The position numbers and the translations under genes were made by a program. Shown here one piece after another: positions 16,362-24,402 of a stretch of 33,416 nt of DNA. Below the pieces are notes generated by a model. The model was given only the letters and a program-made list of their open reading frames with translations, was not told the origin of the DNA and did no database searches. How positions within the stretch are numbered: position 1 is the stretch's first letter; the number at the start of each line of letters is the position of its first letter. This DNA comes from CAYMOV01 sp964392085. Its GTDB lineage: Bacteria; Oederibacteriota; Muellerivitia; Muellerivitales; Muellerivitaceae. The stretch lies in contig CAYMOV010000022.1 in the NCBI GenBank assembly GCA_964392085.1, positions 1-33,416 of the forward strand, in the 5' to 3' direction.

Positions 16362-17510
16362 CTACTCAAACCTTGAAAAAACCAGAGCCGACAGGTGGCC
16401 CCCCAAGCCGTAGTTGAGGTTCAGCACATGCCGAAATTCGCCGGCCGTCCCCTCCGGGGGAACGTGACGGAGGCCGCAATCGGGATCCGGGTCCGCCAGC
16501 CCCAGGGTCGGGGGCGCCCATCCCTGGCGCAGGATTTGGACGCAGTAGACCGCCTCCACGGCGGCGGCCGCGCCCAGGAGATGGCCGGTCGCCCCTTTGG
16601 TGGAGGAAACCCAAGGCCCGGCGTCCCCGAAAACCGATCGGATCGCCTTGGCCTCGACCCGGTCGTTCAATTTAGTCCCGGTCCCATGGGCGTTCACGTA
16701 ATCGATGTCGGAGGGACCGAGTCCGGCGCGGCGCAGGGCGCCCCGGATGATTCCCTCCACCGGCGCCCCGTCCTCCCTCAGGTCCAGGGGCGAGGAGGCG
16801 TCGTTTCCCAAGGCCCAACCCGATAGCCGGGCCAGGGGTTCCACCCCCCGGGACTTCGCCGACGCCTCCGTTTCCAGCACCAGGGCCCCAGCCCCTTCCC
16901 CCATCCAAAAACCGTCCCGGTCCCGGTCGAAAGGGGCGGGTCCGAGGGGCCGTTTGGATAAAAGTTTCATGCGACGGAACCCCGAGACGACCAGGGGCAC
17001 CAAGGCGGACTCGGTGGCGCCGGCCAGGCAAACGTCGCATTCGGAACGCTCGAGCCACAGGGCCGCGAAAACCAAGCTGGCCGCGCCGGTGGAACAGGCC
17101 GCCGAGAGGGAAAGGGACGGGCCCTTCCAACCCAATTCATCCCGCGTCAGGCTCCCGGCGGAATCGGGGTAATACTGTCGGAGAAAGTCGTTCGGGAACC
17201 CGGTCCGCCCGGCTTCCAGGAGCGATCGGATCCCTCCCTTGCTGGAGGAAAAGGTACAGCCCAACCGGTCGGGAGAGACGCCCGCCCAATTCGTCCTGAG
17301 GACCGCTTCCTGGGCCGCGGCCAAGGCCAAACCCCTGGAGCGGTCCGCGCCCTCCTCCTCTTTCCAACCTTCCAAATCCAAGACCCGGGTACCCAAGAAC
17401 GCCCGACCCAACGGTCGGCGGAGGGATCTCAAGCCTTCCCAGCCCTTTTCCAACCCCAGGCCCAGGGGGCCGGCGCATCCCAATCCCGTGACCACCGGCC
17501 CCCGGCTCAA
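16362..17510 (-). CDS. Beta-ketoacyl-ACP synthase (FabF-like)
   Basis: Condensing enzyme of the KAS I/II family that extends acyl-ACP with malonyl-ACP. The catalytic triad is intact: Cys139 in SAACSTGAAS, His275 in NAHGTGT and His310 in KGATGHLLGAA, with the conserved Lys305. At 382 residues it is shorter than typical FabF (about 410). The start is TTG at 17510, overlapping the SDR stop as TTGA, so it is translationally coupled to the reductase. It lies directly upstream of bioF, separated by about 100 bases. A dedicated role in making the pimeloyl chain for biotin is plausible from context, but a general or secondary-lipid role cannot be excluded. A gene name such as fabF would overstate the evidence. 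Confidence 0.88.
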   Translation of the reverse strand: MSRGPVVTGLGCAGPLGLGLEKGWEGLRSLRRPLGRAFLGTRVLDLEGWKEEEGADRSRGLALAAAQEAVLRTNWAGVSPDRLGCTFSSSKGGIRSLLEAGRTGFPNDFLRQYYPDSAGSLTRDELGWKGPSLSLSAACSTGAASLVFAALWLERSECDVCLAGATESALVPLVVSGFRRMKLLSKRPLGPAPFDRDRDGFWMGEGAGALVLETEASAKSRGVEPLARLSGWALGNDASSPLDLREDGAPVEGIIRGALRRAGLGPSDIDYVNAHGTGTKLNDRVEAKAIRSVFGDAGPWVSSTKGATGHLLGAAAAVEAVYCVQILRQGWAPPTLGLADPDPDCGLRHVPPEGTAGEFRHVLNLNYGLGGHLSALVFSRFE

Positions 17511-18247
17511 AGGTAACCCGGCAAGCGCGAATCAAGGTTGAAGATTTGGCCCGAAATGGTTTGGGTCGTTGCCAACCAGAGGAAGAAGCCGGCCACTTCC
17601 TCCAGGGAGGTGGATTCCGCCAAAAGGTGCCGGCTTCGGATGGCCTCCAGCGCGTTCGGCGCCAAGCCTTCGGAGAGACGCGTCAGGTGGAACCCCGGCA
17701 GGACCACATTGGCCCGGACCCGGCGGGCGCCGTATTCCCGAGCGACGCTTCGGGAGAACCCCACTACGGCGGCCTTGGCGGCGGAATAGGCCGGTTGGCC
17801 GATGTTGCCCGTCGTGGCGACCACGGACGACAGGAAAATGAATTGTCCGCCGGCTTTCATCATGGGCCGGAGACAGGCTTGGACCAGGTTTTTGGCCCCT
17901 CCCAGGTGGAGGGCCATGGCCGCGTCCCAATCCGCCTCCTCGGTCTGGGCCAAACGGGCGTTGAGGGTCGACCCGGCGTTGTGGATGGCGCAATCCGGCG
18001 GCCCTTGGGCCTGGAGGACGGCTGAAACCCAATTCCGCACCGCGGCGGGATCGGCGGCGTCGCAGCGTGTCAGGGAAAAGGAAAGTCCGTAGGGCTCGAA
18101 TTCCTCCCGTGTTCCTTGGGCGGCGATCTCGTCGGCGTGCCAGGTGGCGGCCACGGCCCTGCCGGTGGCGAGGAAAGCCCGGGCGAGGGCCCGCCCGATC
18201 CCGCGGGTGCCCCCGGTGAGGAGAACCAATCCCGGCTTGTCACCCAT
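17507..18247 (-). CDS. SDR family 3-oxoacyl-ACP reductase-like protein
   Basis: NADP(H)-type short-chain dehydrogenase of 246 residues, resembling FabG. The Rossmann signature is TGGTRGIG (11-18), the structural NAG is at 90-92, and the catalytic residues are Ser140/141, Tyr154 and Lys158 in AYSAAK. The ATG at 18247 has a near-perfect ribosome binding site (GGAGGG, 18254-18259, six bases away), so the longer frame from a TTG at 18268 is not used. It overlaps the ketosynthase gene by four bases; the pair would carry out condensation and ketoreduction of an acyl-ACP chain. Dehydratase and enoyl reductase are not in the window. Confidence 0.88.
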   Translation of the reverse strand: MGDKPGLVLLTGGTRGIGRALARAFLATGRAVAATWHADEIAAQGTREEFEPYGLSFSLTRCDAADPAAVRNWVSAVLQAQGPPDCAIHNAGSTLNARLAQTEEADWDAAMALHLGGAKNLVQACLRPMMKAGGQFIFLSSVVATTGNIGQPAYSAAKAAVVGFSRSVAREYGARRVRANVVLPGFHLTRLSEGLAPNALEAIRSRHLLAESTSLEEVAGFFLWLATTQTISGQIFNLDSRLPGYL

Positions 18248-18306
18248 GGTTAGCCCTCCGGGTGACAATCAAGGCCCAAGAAAAGATGCGGGGATTCATC
18301 CTGGGA

Positions 18307-18693
18307 TCAGGCGGTGGGCGGCATGAGGCTGGACAACCAGCCGACCGCGGACATGGACACCAGGATCAGGAGCATCAGCGCGACGGCCAGCGGCAGGACC
18401 ACCCAAAGGATGAAGCCGATGAGGAGCGAATTTCGTCCCACCCTCCGGGCCGGACGCTCGGGCTGGTCGTAAAGGAAGATCCCCAACAGGATCCCGGCGA
18501 AGGGGATCATCACTGAAAGCGCGTACCAACCCCAGCGGAACGAATAGACGGGATCCTCCGTCGGCGCTGGACCGGTGGATGGAAGCTGGACGACCGGGCT
18601 TTCCTGGAGGGCCGGATGGAGTTCCTCCGCCGTAAGGTTCATGGGATCCGGTCGCCTCTGGGCCCTAGGCGACTTGATGGATTGACGCGGCAT
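18307..18693 (-). CDS. Small membrane protein (128 aa)
   Basis: Not recognised. The N-terminal half is polar and Pro-rich (about 1-55). The C-terminal half has two hydrophobic segments: one around residues 57-74 (WYALSVMIPFAGILLGIF), the other around 88-120, separated by a basic loop (QPERPARRVGRN). Short proteins with a cytoplasmic proline-rich tail and two helices are often annotated as DUF or interacting-membrane proteins. The ATG overlaps the stop codon of the upstream Yip1-like gene (TAATG), indicating translational coupling. An internal ATG at residue 18 (18642) is an alternative. The open frame extends much further upstream, but that part is the shadow of the neighbouring gene. Confidence 0.68.
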   Translation of the reverse strand: MPRQSIKSPRAQRRPDPMNLTAEELHPALQESPVVQLPSTGPAPTEDPVYSFRWGWYALSVMIPFAGILLGIFLYDQPERPARRVGRNSLLIGFILWVVLPLAVALMLLILVSMSAVGWLSSLMPPTA

Positions 18694-19229
18694 TAGAGCA
18701 CCTTGATCTTGAAGATGAGGGTCACTAGGCCCCAAACCGTCAGGACCAGGAGGGCCGGAAAACCAGCGAGCAGGGTGGCCCGAAATCGCCCACAGGGGAG
18801 CGACTTTTCCAAACCACGGGCTTGATAGAGGAAAGTCACCAAGGAGAGCCAGCCCACCCAAGGCAACCCCGTGGCCAAGGGCAAGAGCCCCGCGGTGGAA
18901 AAACCCGTGATCCGGGTCGCGATGGAACCGTCCAAGGACTCCCCGAGGAGGCCGGCGGCCAACCGGAGGTAGGCCGACCAAAGGAGCGCGAGGCCTTCCA
19001 TCACCCAGGGGCCGACCAGCATGGCCATGAGGGCGGCCAAGGCCACCACCCAACTGATCCGCCCCCCTAAGAGCATCTCACGGGCGAAGAACAGGATAGC
19101 GGCGGTGAAACCGCTCCAGCGCGCGAACACACGGGCGTCCTCCGTCCCGGTTTCCCGGGCGGCCATCTCAAAAAAAGCCCCAGGTCGATTGGCCAAGAGC
19201 CGTAAATGAGCGAGGTAATGGAGGTTCAT
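18693..19229 (-). CDS. Yip1-like multi-pass membrane protein
   Basis: A 178-residue integral membrane protein. The N-terminal 30 residues are amphipathic and include NRPGAFFEMAARE, and about five hydrophobic segments follow (roughly 40-55, 58-80, 85-95, 105-135, 150-175). This layout, and the short entry helix with an Asn-Arg-Pro-Gly-like motif, resembles Yip1-domain proteins found in bacteria, whose function is generally unknown. The family assignment is only a resemblance. The stop codon is shared with the start of the 128-residue membrane protein. It follows the acidic-protein gene by 32 bases. Confidence 0.65.
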   Translation of the reverse strand: MNLHYLAHLRLLANRPGAFFEMAARETGTEDARVFARWSGFTAAILFFAREMLLGGRISWVVALAALMAMLVGPWVMEGLALLWSAYLRLAAGLLGESLDGSIATRITGFSTAGLLPLATGLPWVGWLSLVTFLYQARGLEKSLPCGRFRATLLAGFPALLVLTVWGLVTLIFKIKVL

Positions 19230-19261
19230 CGGGGTTCCGTACCGGCCCGTTCTGGCCGTCC

Positions 19262-19747
19262 CTATTCGAGTTCTTCTTCAAGGCGGTCCAGCGCCTCTTC
19301 CCAGGCGTCTTCCCAGGAATCCATTTCCCCTTCGTCGAGCACCTTTTTCAAGATCTTCTTCAGGCGGTTCGCCAGGGTTGCGTCCAGGCCCCGTTCCTTC
19401 AGGACTTCCTGGAGTTCCTCGAGGGTCATATTCTCGAAGGTTTCCTCAGCCCCGGTTTGGAACAGGCGCCGGCTCTCCAAGGCCTCAACGGACTCCTCAA
19501 CGAATTCCTCGTCGTCATCGTCCTCGTCGTCTTCATCCTCTTCCGCCTCGGCTTTATCGAGGTCGAGGGTCTCGACCTCATCCCCTTCGTCATCATCGGC
19601 GGATGGGGTCGCGACGGCGTCGTCGTCTTCTTCAAGGTTGTCATCGTCGGAATGTCGTTTACGCGGCAAGGATCGCCCTCCGAAGCCTTCATCAATGGGT
19701 GGGTTGGACAGCGCCCCAATGTTCACCGGGGGCGAGGTTTGTGTCAA
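19262..19747 (-). CDS. Highly acidic low-complexity protein
   Basis: Not recognised. The 161-residue product has a basic patch (PRKRH, about 28-32), then a long Asp/Glu-rich tract (about 33-95), and finally a charged helical C-terminus (about 103-161). A segment in that last part, MTLEELQEVLKERGLDA, weakly recalls the start of SAP-type nucleic-acid-binding helices. Acidic tails of this sort occur in proteins that bind basic partners or act as nucleic-acid mimics, but no function is shown. It lies 79 bases downstream of the Mrr-like membrane protein and 32 bases upstream of the Yip1-like gene. The opposite strand carries a very long open frame that is an artefact of GC-rich codon structure. 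Confidence 0.62.
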   Translation of the reverse strand: MTQTSPPVNIGALSNPPIDEGFGGRSLPRKRHSDDDNLEEDDDAVATPSADDDEGDEVETLDLDKAEAEEDEDDEDDDDEEFVEESVEALESRRLFQTGAEETFENMTLEELQEVLKERGLDATLANRLKKILKKVLDEGEMDSWEDAWEEALDRLEEELE

Positions 19748-19826
19748 GCCCCGAACCAGGGCGGCAATTGACGGGAACCGCCCATTTCAAGGGCCCATGG
19801 GCCGGGGACGGCCGGTCAGGCGCCTG

Positions 19827-21599
19827 CTAAAACTTGAAGGTCTGAAGCAGGTTGTACCAGTCGTTCCGCTCGACCAGGTCCACCCCGGAGGCGCGGGCCG
19901 CTTTCCGGGCCGCCGGGGTCATGTAGGCGCTCAAGAAAAGGATGCCCCGGCTGCAGAATTCCGCCTCCATGATTTGGGTGAATTCCCGAACCACTTCATC
20001 CCCCACCGGCTGTTTTTCAGGGAATTGCCTGGCGAGGACTGCGACCTTCCCCCCCAGGATCGGATGGTTGTGGACGGCCACCGCCTTGATGGCCCCGCCC
20101 TGGAGCCGGTTGATCCGGCTGATGGTGAACCCCAGGTTGCCGAGCAGTTTCTCGATGATGTCTTGGACCACGGGGACCGAACATCCGGACAGGTCCACCG
20201 TGGGGTCCAGGGCGCGGCGCTGGGTGGCCCCATACAGGTCCACCTTCATGGCCGGGTCCGCGTGCCACTTGGCCAATTCCAGGAATCTCTGCCTGTCCAC
20301 CAACACCACCCGTTGGCCCCGGGCCTTGTTGCGGGCCTCATCCGTGAAACCGCTGGTGACGAAATAAAGCCCACGGGCACGCCCCTCCTCCCGGACCTTC
20401 TCGTCCAGTTCGGCCACCATCTCGGCGGCCATGGGGGAATTGGCGTTTCGTTGCTTGGCCCAGACCAGCAGGCTTCCGCCCAACAAGGGATGGAGGTGGT
20501 AGGCCCGAAACTCCAACAATCCGCCGGGGAAATCATGGACCTTGGGCACGTCCAGGCCATGACGTTTGAGGAGTTTGACCATGACGGTTTCGAACGTCTT
20601 GAGCCCCAGGGTGGAGAGATCGGCTCCCCCGTCGAGCTCTGTGATGAACAGGTCAGCCGGTTCCGCGACGTTCCGGAACTCGTCATCATTGGAGGACACG
20701 GTGGTGGTTTTCCCATATTGGATGTCCACCTTGTTCATGTTGGCCCTGAGTTTTTCCAGGACCTTGTGGGACTGGCTTTCCAGCTCCGGGAGGGGCTGGA
20801 CCTCCATGCCGTCGTGGTACGCGATCTCCAAGGGGGACAGGCAGCGGAACGCGTCGGGTTGGGTCAGGTCCAGGTTGGTCCAAAGCTGCCGTTCGGCCCT
20901 GAGGCTGACCACGGGCCCGTCGTAGTACTGCGCCTTCTTGTTGATGAAGTTGAGCAGCCCGTCCACCGTGACGATGCGGGCATTGGGCGCCACCTCGAAG
21001 GCGGCCGAAAGGATGTCCCGAACATCCTCGAAAAGGCGTTCTCGGAAGATCATGTAGGCCTGGTCCACCCTCCCGCCCGACTCGGCGGTTTTCTTCCGGG
21101 CCATGAACTGGATCCGGGGGTTGGTGTCCGTCACGTTCACCCGTTTGAGGGCGATTTGGGGATGGCTCTGCCGGAGCGTTTCCGTCAGGGCCTCCTGGAA
21201 ATGCCCCATGGCCCCCCGTTGGACCGCCGCGATCTTCTCTTTCAGGCGTTCCTTATCGCGGAAATCCTGGCGGGCCACGGCCTTCGTTTCGGCCTCCTTT
21301 TTTCCCATGGCCTTGAACCAAAGGGCGAGGATCAAGAGCGTCACCAGCAGGCCCACGACGGTCGCCTCGAAAGGGTCCGCCATGAGCGAATCGAAGATCC
21401 CGCCGAAAAACGCCCTCAAGAAGCCGAAGAGGAAACTGTTGAACGCCACGATCGCGAGGAACACCCAAAGGCCCGCCACCACGAGTCCGCCGACCTCGGC
21501 CTCCTCTTGGGGATGCCCTTGGCTCATGAAATATTGGACGGTTTTCCCGGCCAAGGGAAGACGCAGCATTCTCGACTTCCAGGAGGAGGGTTGGGCCAC
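19827..21599 (-). CDS. Membrane protein with two tandem Mrr-like domains
   Basis: A 590-residue protein. Two membrane helices (about 38-62 and 78-97) are followed by a charged helical linker (about 98-145), an unassigned domain (about 146-320), and two homologous C-terminal modules (about 335-442 and 476-586). The modules share GG, HPxLGGxxxVxA(K/R)Q, an Ala/Glu helix, GxxFxxSxxTxxARxxAR and a final LVxR segment, so they arose by duplication. The pattern resembles the restriction-endonuclease-like Mrr_cat fold. The usual catalytic Asp after GG is missing in both modules (GGLLEF and GGAIKA), and the QxK becomes WAK in the first and LAR in the second, so nuclease activity is doubtful. The start is GTG at 21599, with CGGAG eight bases upstream; an ATG at residue 11 is an alternative. 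It is divergent from mazG. Confidence 0.68.
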   Translation of the reverse strand: MAQPSSWKSRMLRLPLAGKTVQYFMSQGHPQEEAEVGGLVVAGLWVFLAIVAFNSFLFGFLRAFFGGIFDSLMADPFEATVVGLLVTLLILALWFKAMGKKEAETKAVARQDFRDKERLKEKIAAVQRGAMGHFQEALTETLRQSHPQIALKRVNVTDTNPRIQFMARKKTAESGGRVDQAYMIFRERLFEDVRDILSAAFEVAPNARIVTVDGLLNFINKKAQYYDGPVVSLRAERQLWTNLDLTQPDAFRCLSPLEIAYHDGMEVQPLPELESQSHKVLEKLRANMNKVDIQYGKTTTVSSNDDEFRNVAEPADLFITELDGGADLSTLGLKTFETVMVKLLKRHGLDVPKVHDFPGGLLEFRAYHLHPLLGGSLLVWAKQRNANSPMAAEMVAELDEKVREEGRARGLYFVTSGFTDEARNKARGQRVVLVDRQRFLELAKWHADPAMKVDLYGATQRRALDPTVDLSGCSVPVVQDIIEKLLGNLGFTISRINRLQGGAIKAVAVHNHPILGGKVAVLARQFPEKQPVGDEVVREFTQIMEAEFCSRGILFLSAYMTPAARKAARASGVDLVERNDWYNLLQTFKF

Positions 21600-21713
21600 T
21601 TGAGGGACTCCGGACTATTTTTAGATAGGTTGAGGGCTGAGCGCCCGATCGGCAGGATCATGTTAGAATCCCAACATCAAACTGACAAGCAGACCTTTGG
21701 AGCCAACCGCCCC

Positions 21714-22400
21714 ATGACCTCCCAAGACCCATTTCGAGAGCTTGAAAAACTGATGGCCCGCCTCAGGGCCCCAGGGGGATGCCCCTGGGACAGGCGCCAA
21801 ACCCACCAATCCCTCAAACCTTACCTGTTAGAAGAGGCCCACGAGACCCTGGAAGCCGTCGACCAAAGGGATCCCGAGGCCCTCCGGGAGGAGTTGGGGG
21901 ACGTCCTACTCCAGGTGGTCTTTCACGCCCAATTAGCCAAGGAAAAAGGTAAGTTCACCTTCCAAGACGTTGCCCGGGCGATCAACGAAAAGTTGATCCG
22001 CCGCCATCCCCATGTCTTCGGGAAAGCCGGCAAAAGCACGATCCGTCAGGTCAACGCCCGCTGGGAACAGATAAAGAAGGTGGAAAAGCCCCAGCGGAAG
22101 TCCGTCCTGGACGGCCTGCCCAAGTCGCTTCCCGCCCTCCACCGGGCCCAGCGGATGCACGAAAAGCTCTCGAAGGGTCATCCGGAGGAATCCCCCACCC
22201 AGCTCAAGAAGGCCTTGGACAAGCGCTGGAAGGATTTCCAGAAGGCGCTGAGGGGAAACAAGAAGGGTTCCGAAATGGCCGCCGGCGATTTTCTTTTGGC
22301 TTTTACCGCCCTCGCCCAGGCGAAAGGGCTGCACGCCGAGATGGCGCTCCGGAAGGCATCTTCCAGGCACGAGAAGTCACAAAGGATGTTGAACTTATAA
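21714..22400 (+). CDS. mazG: Nucleoside triphosphate pyrophosphohydrolase
   Basis: Cytoplasmic all-alpha NTP pyrophosphohydrolase that converts (d)NTPs, including aberrant ones, to monophosphates and pyrophosphate. The N-terminal MazG domain shows the family opening (LRAPGGCPWDRRQTHQSLKP, about 17-36) and the metal-binding EExxE/ExxD set: Glu40, Glu41, Glu44 and Glu60-x-x-Asp63. A second, more degenerate MazG repeat occupies the C-terminus (GSEMAAGDFLLAF). At 228 residues it is slightly short for a two-domain MazG. The ATG at 21714 fits family N-termini and has GGAG about 11 bases upstream; an earlier in-frame ATG at 21660 is less likely. It is the only plus-strand gene in the right half and is divergent from the Mrr-like gene. 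Confidence 0.92.
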   Translation: MTSQDPFRELEKLMARLRAPGGCPWDRRQTHQSLKPYLLEEAHETLEAVDQRDPEALREELGDVLLQVVFHAQLAKEKGKFTFQDVARAINEKLIRRHPHVFGKAGKSTIRQVNARWEQIKKVEKPQRKSVLDGLPKSLPALHRAQRMHEKLSKGHPEESPTQLKKALDKRWKDFQKALRGNKKGSEMAAGDFLLAFTALAQAKGLHAEMALRKASSRHEKSQRMLNL

Positions 22401-22512
22401 AAGGGAACGCTCAAAGCGGTCACATAAGCAACCGGTAACACAACAAGCTTCACCCCAAATTTTGCCAACTTCCTTAATCCCGCATTTCTCATTCCGAATT
22501 CCCGATTGTCGT

Positions 22513-23514
22513 TTAAGCCGCCGTCGGCCTCGGGAACCTCATGGGAGCCTTGAGTTCACTGGTCTTGGGCCTCAGGCTCGCGGGGACGTCCTGGTTTTTG
22601 GACAGGACGAACCCCGCCGGCATGAAATATCCCGGCAGGTCGGTGATCAGCCACAGCTGGTCCTGCAAGGGGCGGCCCATCCGTTCCGACAACTGGCGCC
22701 GCTTGTCGGGCAGGATCACCCGGCTCATGGCGAACTCGACGAGGGCGTTTCCCACGCCGCGGCCCCGGAAGATCGGGTCCACGGAAAGGCCGGTGAGCTC
22801 CAGGCAGTCCTGGTGCGGGGTCAATCCCACGTTGCCCGCGAAGAACCCCTCAATCTCAGCCACCCACCAGACGGACTTCTCGAAATCAGGCGGCTCCAGC
22901 CTGGACCTGCGCAAGGTCACCTCGATCAAGGGGTAGTCCTTGGGGGTGGCTTCCCGCAGGTGCAGGTCGTGCTCCAGGGCCCATCGGATGGAGTTGGTGA
23001 GTCGGCCCCGGTAGACGAGTCCCCCTTGGTCCGACGCCATCAGCTTCTCGGCGATCATTTCCATCTGGGTCGGCGCCACCCACATCAGCTCCTTGGTCTG
23101 GACGATCTTGGTCGGTGATTCATGGCAGGAAGCGGTGAAGACGTAGGAGTCCCAGGGTGTGAGGTCCTCCCCATGCCGGATGTCGAGGGTAACTTGGGCG
23201 AGGAATTTCTCGAGTTTGACCTGGAGCCCCGTTTCGGCCCGGATCTCGGCCTCCACCCCCGTGGCGAAATCGGCTTGGTGCGGCAGGGCTTGGGCGGCCT
23301 GCGAAAGATGGCCCGGGGGATGGGTGTGGCGGGACAGGAGGGCCACGCGTTCCTTGCCCTCCCGGACCAGGATCGTCACGTCATGGGCCAACCGCCGGGA
23401 AAGGCAGGCCTGGACGGGTCGCCAACCCTTTTCATCGAATTCCTGCGACATCCAGATATGGTAAGGCTGCCCGAATCGGTCGCGAAGGATGGGCAGTTGG
23501 GTTCGGACGTTCAC
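22513..23514 (-). CDS. Nudix-like domain fused to GNAT acetyltransferase
   Basis: A 333-residue two-domain protein. The N-terminal part (about 42-150) has the strand pattern of a Nudix hydrolase, and a degenerate Nudix box ends in AEIRAETGL (89-97), where the family would show REVxEETGL. The missing Arg and first Glu suggest altered or lost phosphohydrolase activity. The C-terminal part (about 184-305) is a GNAT N-acyltransferase with the acetyl-CoA pyrophosphate loop Arg250-GRGVG255 and the strand/helix ELTGLSVDPIFRG. The GTG start has GGAG eight bases upstream. It is convergent with mazG and is separated from the next gene on its own strand by about 215 bases. Substrates are unknown; acetylation of a small molecule or protein is the general expectation. 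Confidence 0.78.
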   Translation of the reverse strand: MNVRTQLPILRDRFGQPYHIWMSQEFDEKGWRPVQACLSRRLAHDVTILVREGKERVALLSRHTHPPGHLSQAAQALPHQADFATGVEAEIRAETGLQVKLEKFLAQVTLDIRHGEDLTPWDSYVFTASCHESPTKIVQTKELMWVAPTQMEMIAEKLMASDQGGLVYRGRLTNSIRWALEHDLHLREATPKDYPLIEVTLRRSRLEPPDFEKSVWWVAEIEGFFAGNVGLTPHQDCLELTGLSVDPIFRGRGVGNALVEFAMSRVILPDKRRQLSERMGRPLQDQLWLITDLPGYFMPAGFVLSKNQDVPASLRPKTSELKAPMRFPRPTAA

Positions 23515-23729
23515 GGAAAGATCTCCAAACTTTCAGGGTTTCAGCCCCGCCGATCCGATGGGGTCCTCAGCGCAAAAGCACGGATCGATATGAGGGACTC
23601 CTCCGTCCATTGAAAGGCCTGCCTACCGGCGGGCGACCAGGGCCCATCATACCGTAAGACCCCCTTTTGGACAGCCCGGGGCCGGGATCCTCCCTTAAAA
23701 CCGATGAGAAGCCTTGAAGCCCGGGGGCC

Positions 23730-24392
23730 TCAACGCGCCTGGAACAAGGCCCTGGAAGGGAGGGCGATGGCCGTCAAAGGGCCGCCGTAAACGCAACCCG
23801 TATCCAAGTTGATCCGGTCGCGGGTCGGATCGGTCTTTTCCATGGGGGTATGCCCGTGCACGATCAGTTTCGGGGTGGGACGGGGGTCCTGCAGGAACTT
23901 ACGACGGATCCAGAGCAGGTCATCCGGGGTTTGGGCTTCCAGGGGTTTGGACAGGTCCACCCCCGCGTGGCAAAAGAACACCTCAGGGGTTTCATAACAG
24001 AGTTCGAGGGAGTTGAGGAACTCCACATGGCGGGGCGGGATCGATGATTGGAGGAGTAGATGGGCCCCGTCGCCGCGGACCTCATCCAGTTCCTTCCGGG
24101 GAACATAGGATTGGAGGGTCTGGAGCCCGCCGTTCAGGAGCCAATTCGAGGCTGAGAGGGAGTTGGGGGCGCTCAACCAGTCCAAAAGCATCTGCTCGTG
24201 GTTGCCCCGCAGGAACCTCCAGTTGGCCTTCTTCTCGTTCAAAAGGTATTCCACCACGCCTTTGGAGTCGGGGCCCCGGTCGACATAGTCCCCGAGGAAA
24301 ACCAGCTCATCGCCCTCTCCCACCGGGAGTTGGACCAGGAGTTTTTTCAACTGCTCCAGGCAGCCGTGGATGTCCCCGATGGCGTAGATCAA
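23730..24392 (-). CDS. Metallophosphoesterase, bacterial PPP-type phosphatase
   Basis: A 220-residue phosphoprotein or dinucleotide phosphatase of the calcineurin-like PPP family (PrpA/ApaH group). All signature blocks are present: GDIHG (6-10, metal ligands Asp7 and His9), GDYVDRG (34-40), GNHE (63-66), a metal-binding His142 in FCHAG, and VHGH (178-181). The protein is cytoplasmic with no signal peptide. The start is TTG at 24392, with GAGGT about seven bases upstream; the preceding MFS gene ends 10 bases earlier. It is the last gene of the asmA-capA-MFS operon. Whether it acts on phosphoproteins or diadenosine tetraphosphate cannot be decided from motifs alone. Confidence 0.88.
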   Translation of the reverse strand: MIYAIGDIHGCLEQLKKLLVQLPVGEGDELVFLGDYVDRGPDSKGVVEYLLNEKKANWRFLRGNHEQMLLDWLSAPNSLSASNWLLNGGLQTLQSYVPRKELDEVRGDGAHLLLQSSIPPRHVEFLNSLELCYETPEVFFCHAGVDLSKPLEAQTPDDLLWIRRKFLQDPRPTPKLIVHGHTPMEKTDPTRDRINLDTGCVYGGPLTAIALPSRALFQAR

Positions 24393-24402
24393 GAAGTCGA
24401 CC

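Noticed and set aside
19206..21713. Very long plus-strand open frame (over 800 codons) upstream of and in frame with mazG
   Set aside because: It lies antisense to the acidic, Mrr-like and other minus-strand genes. Its product is low-complexity Ser/Arg/Gly/His-rich sequence, and the minus-strand genes show real domains. Only the part from 21714 is mazG.
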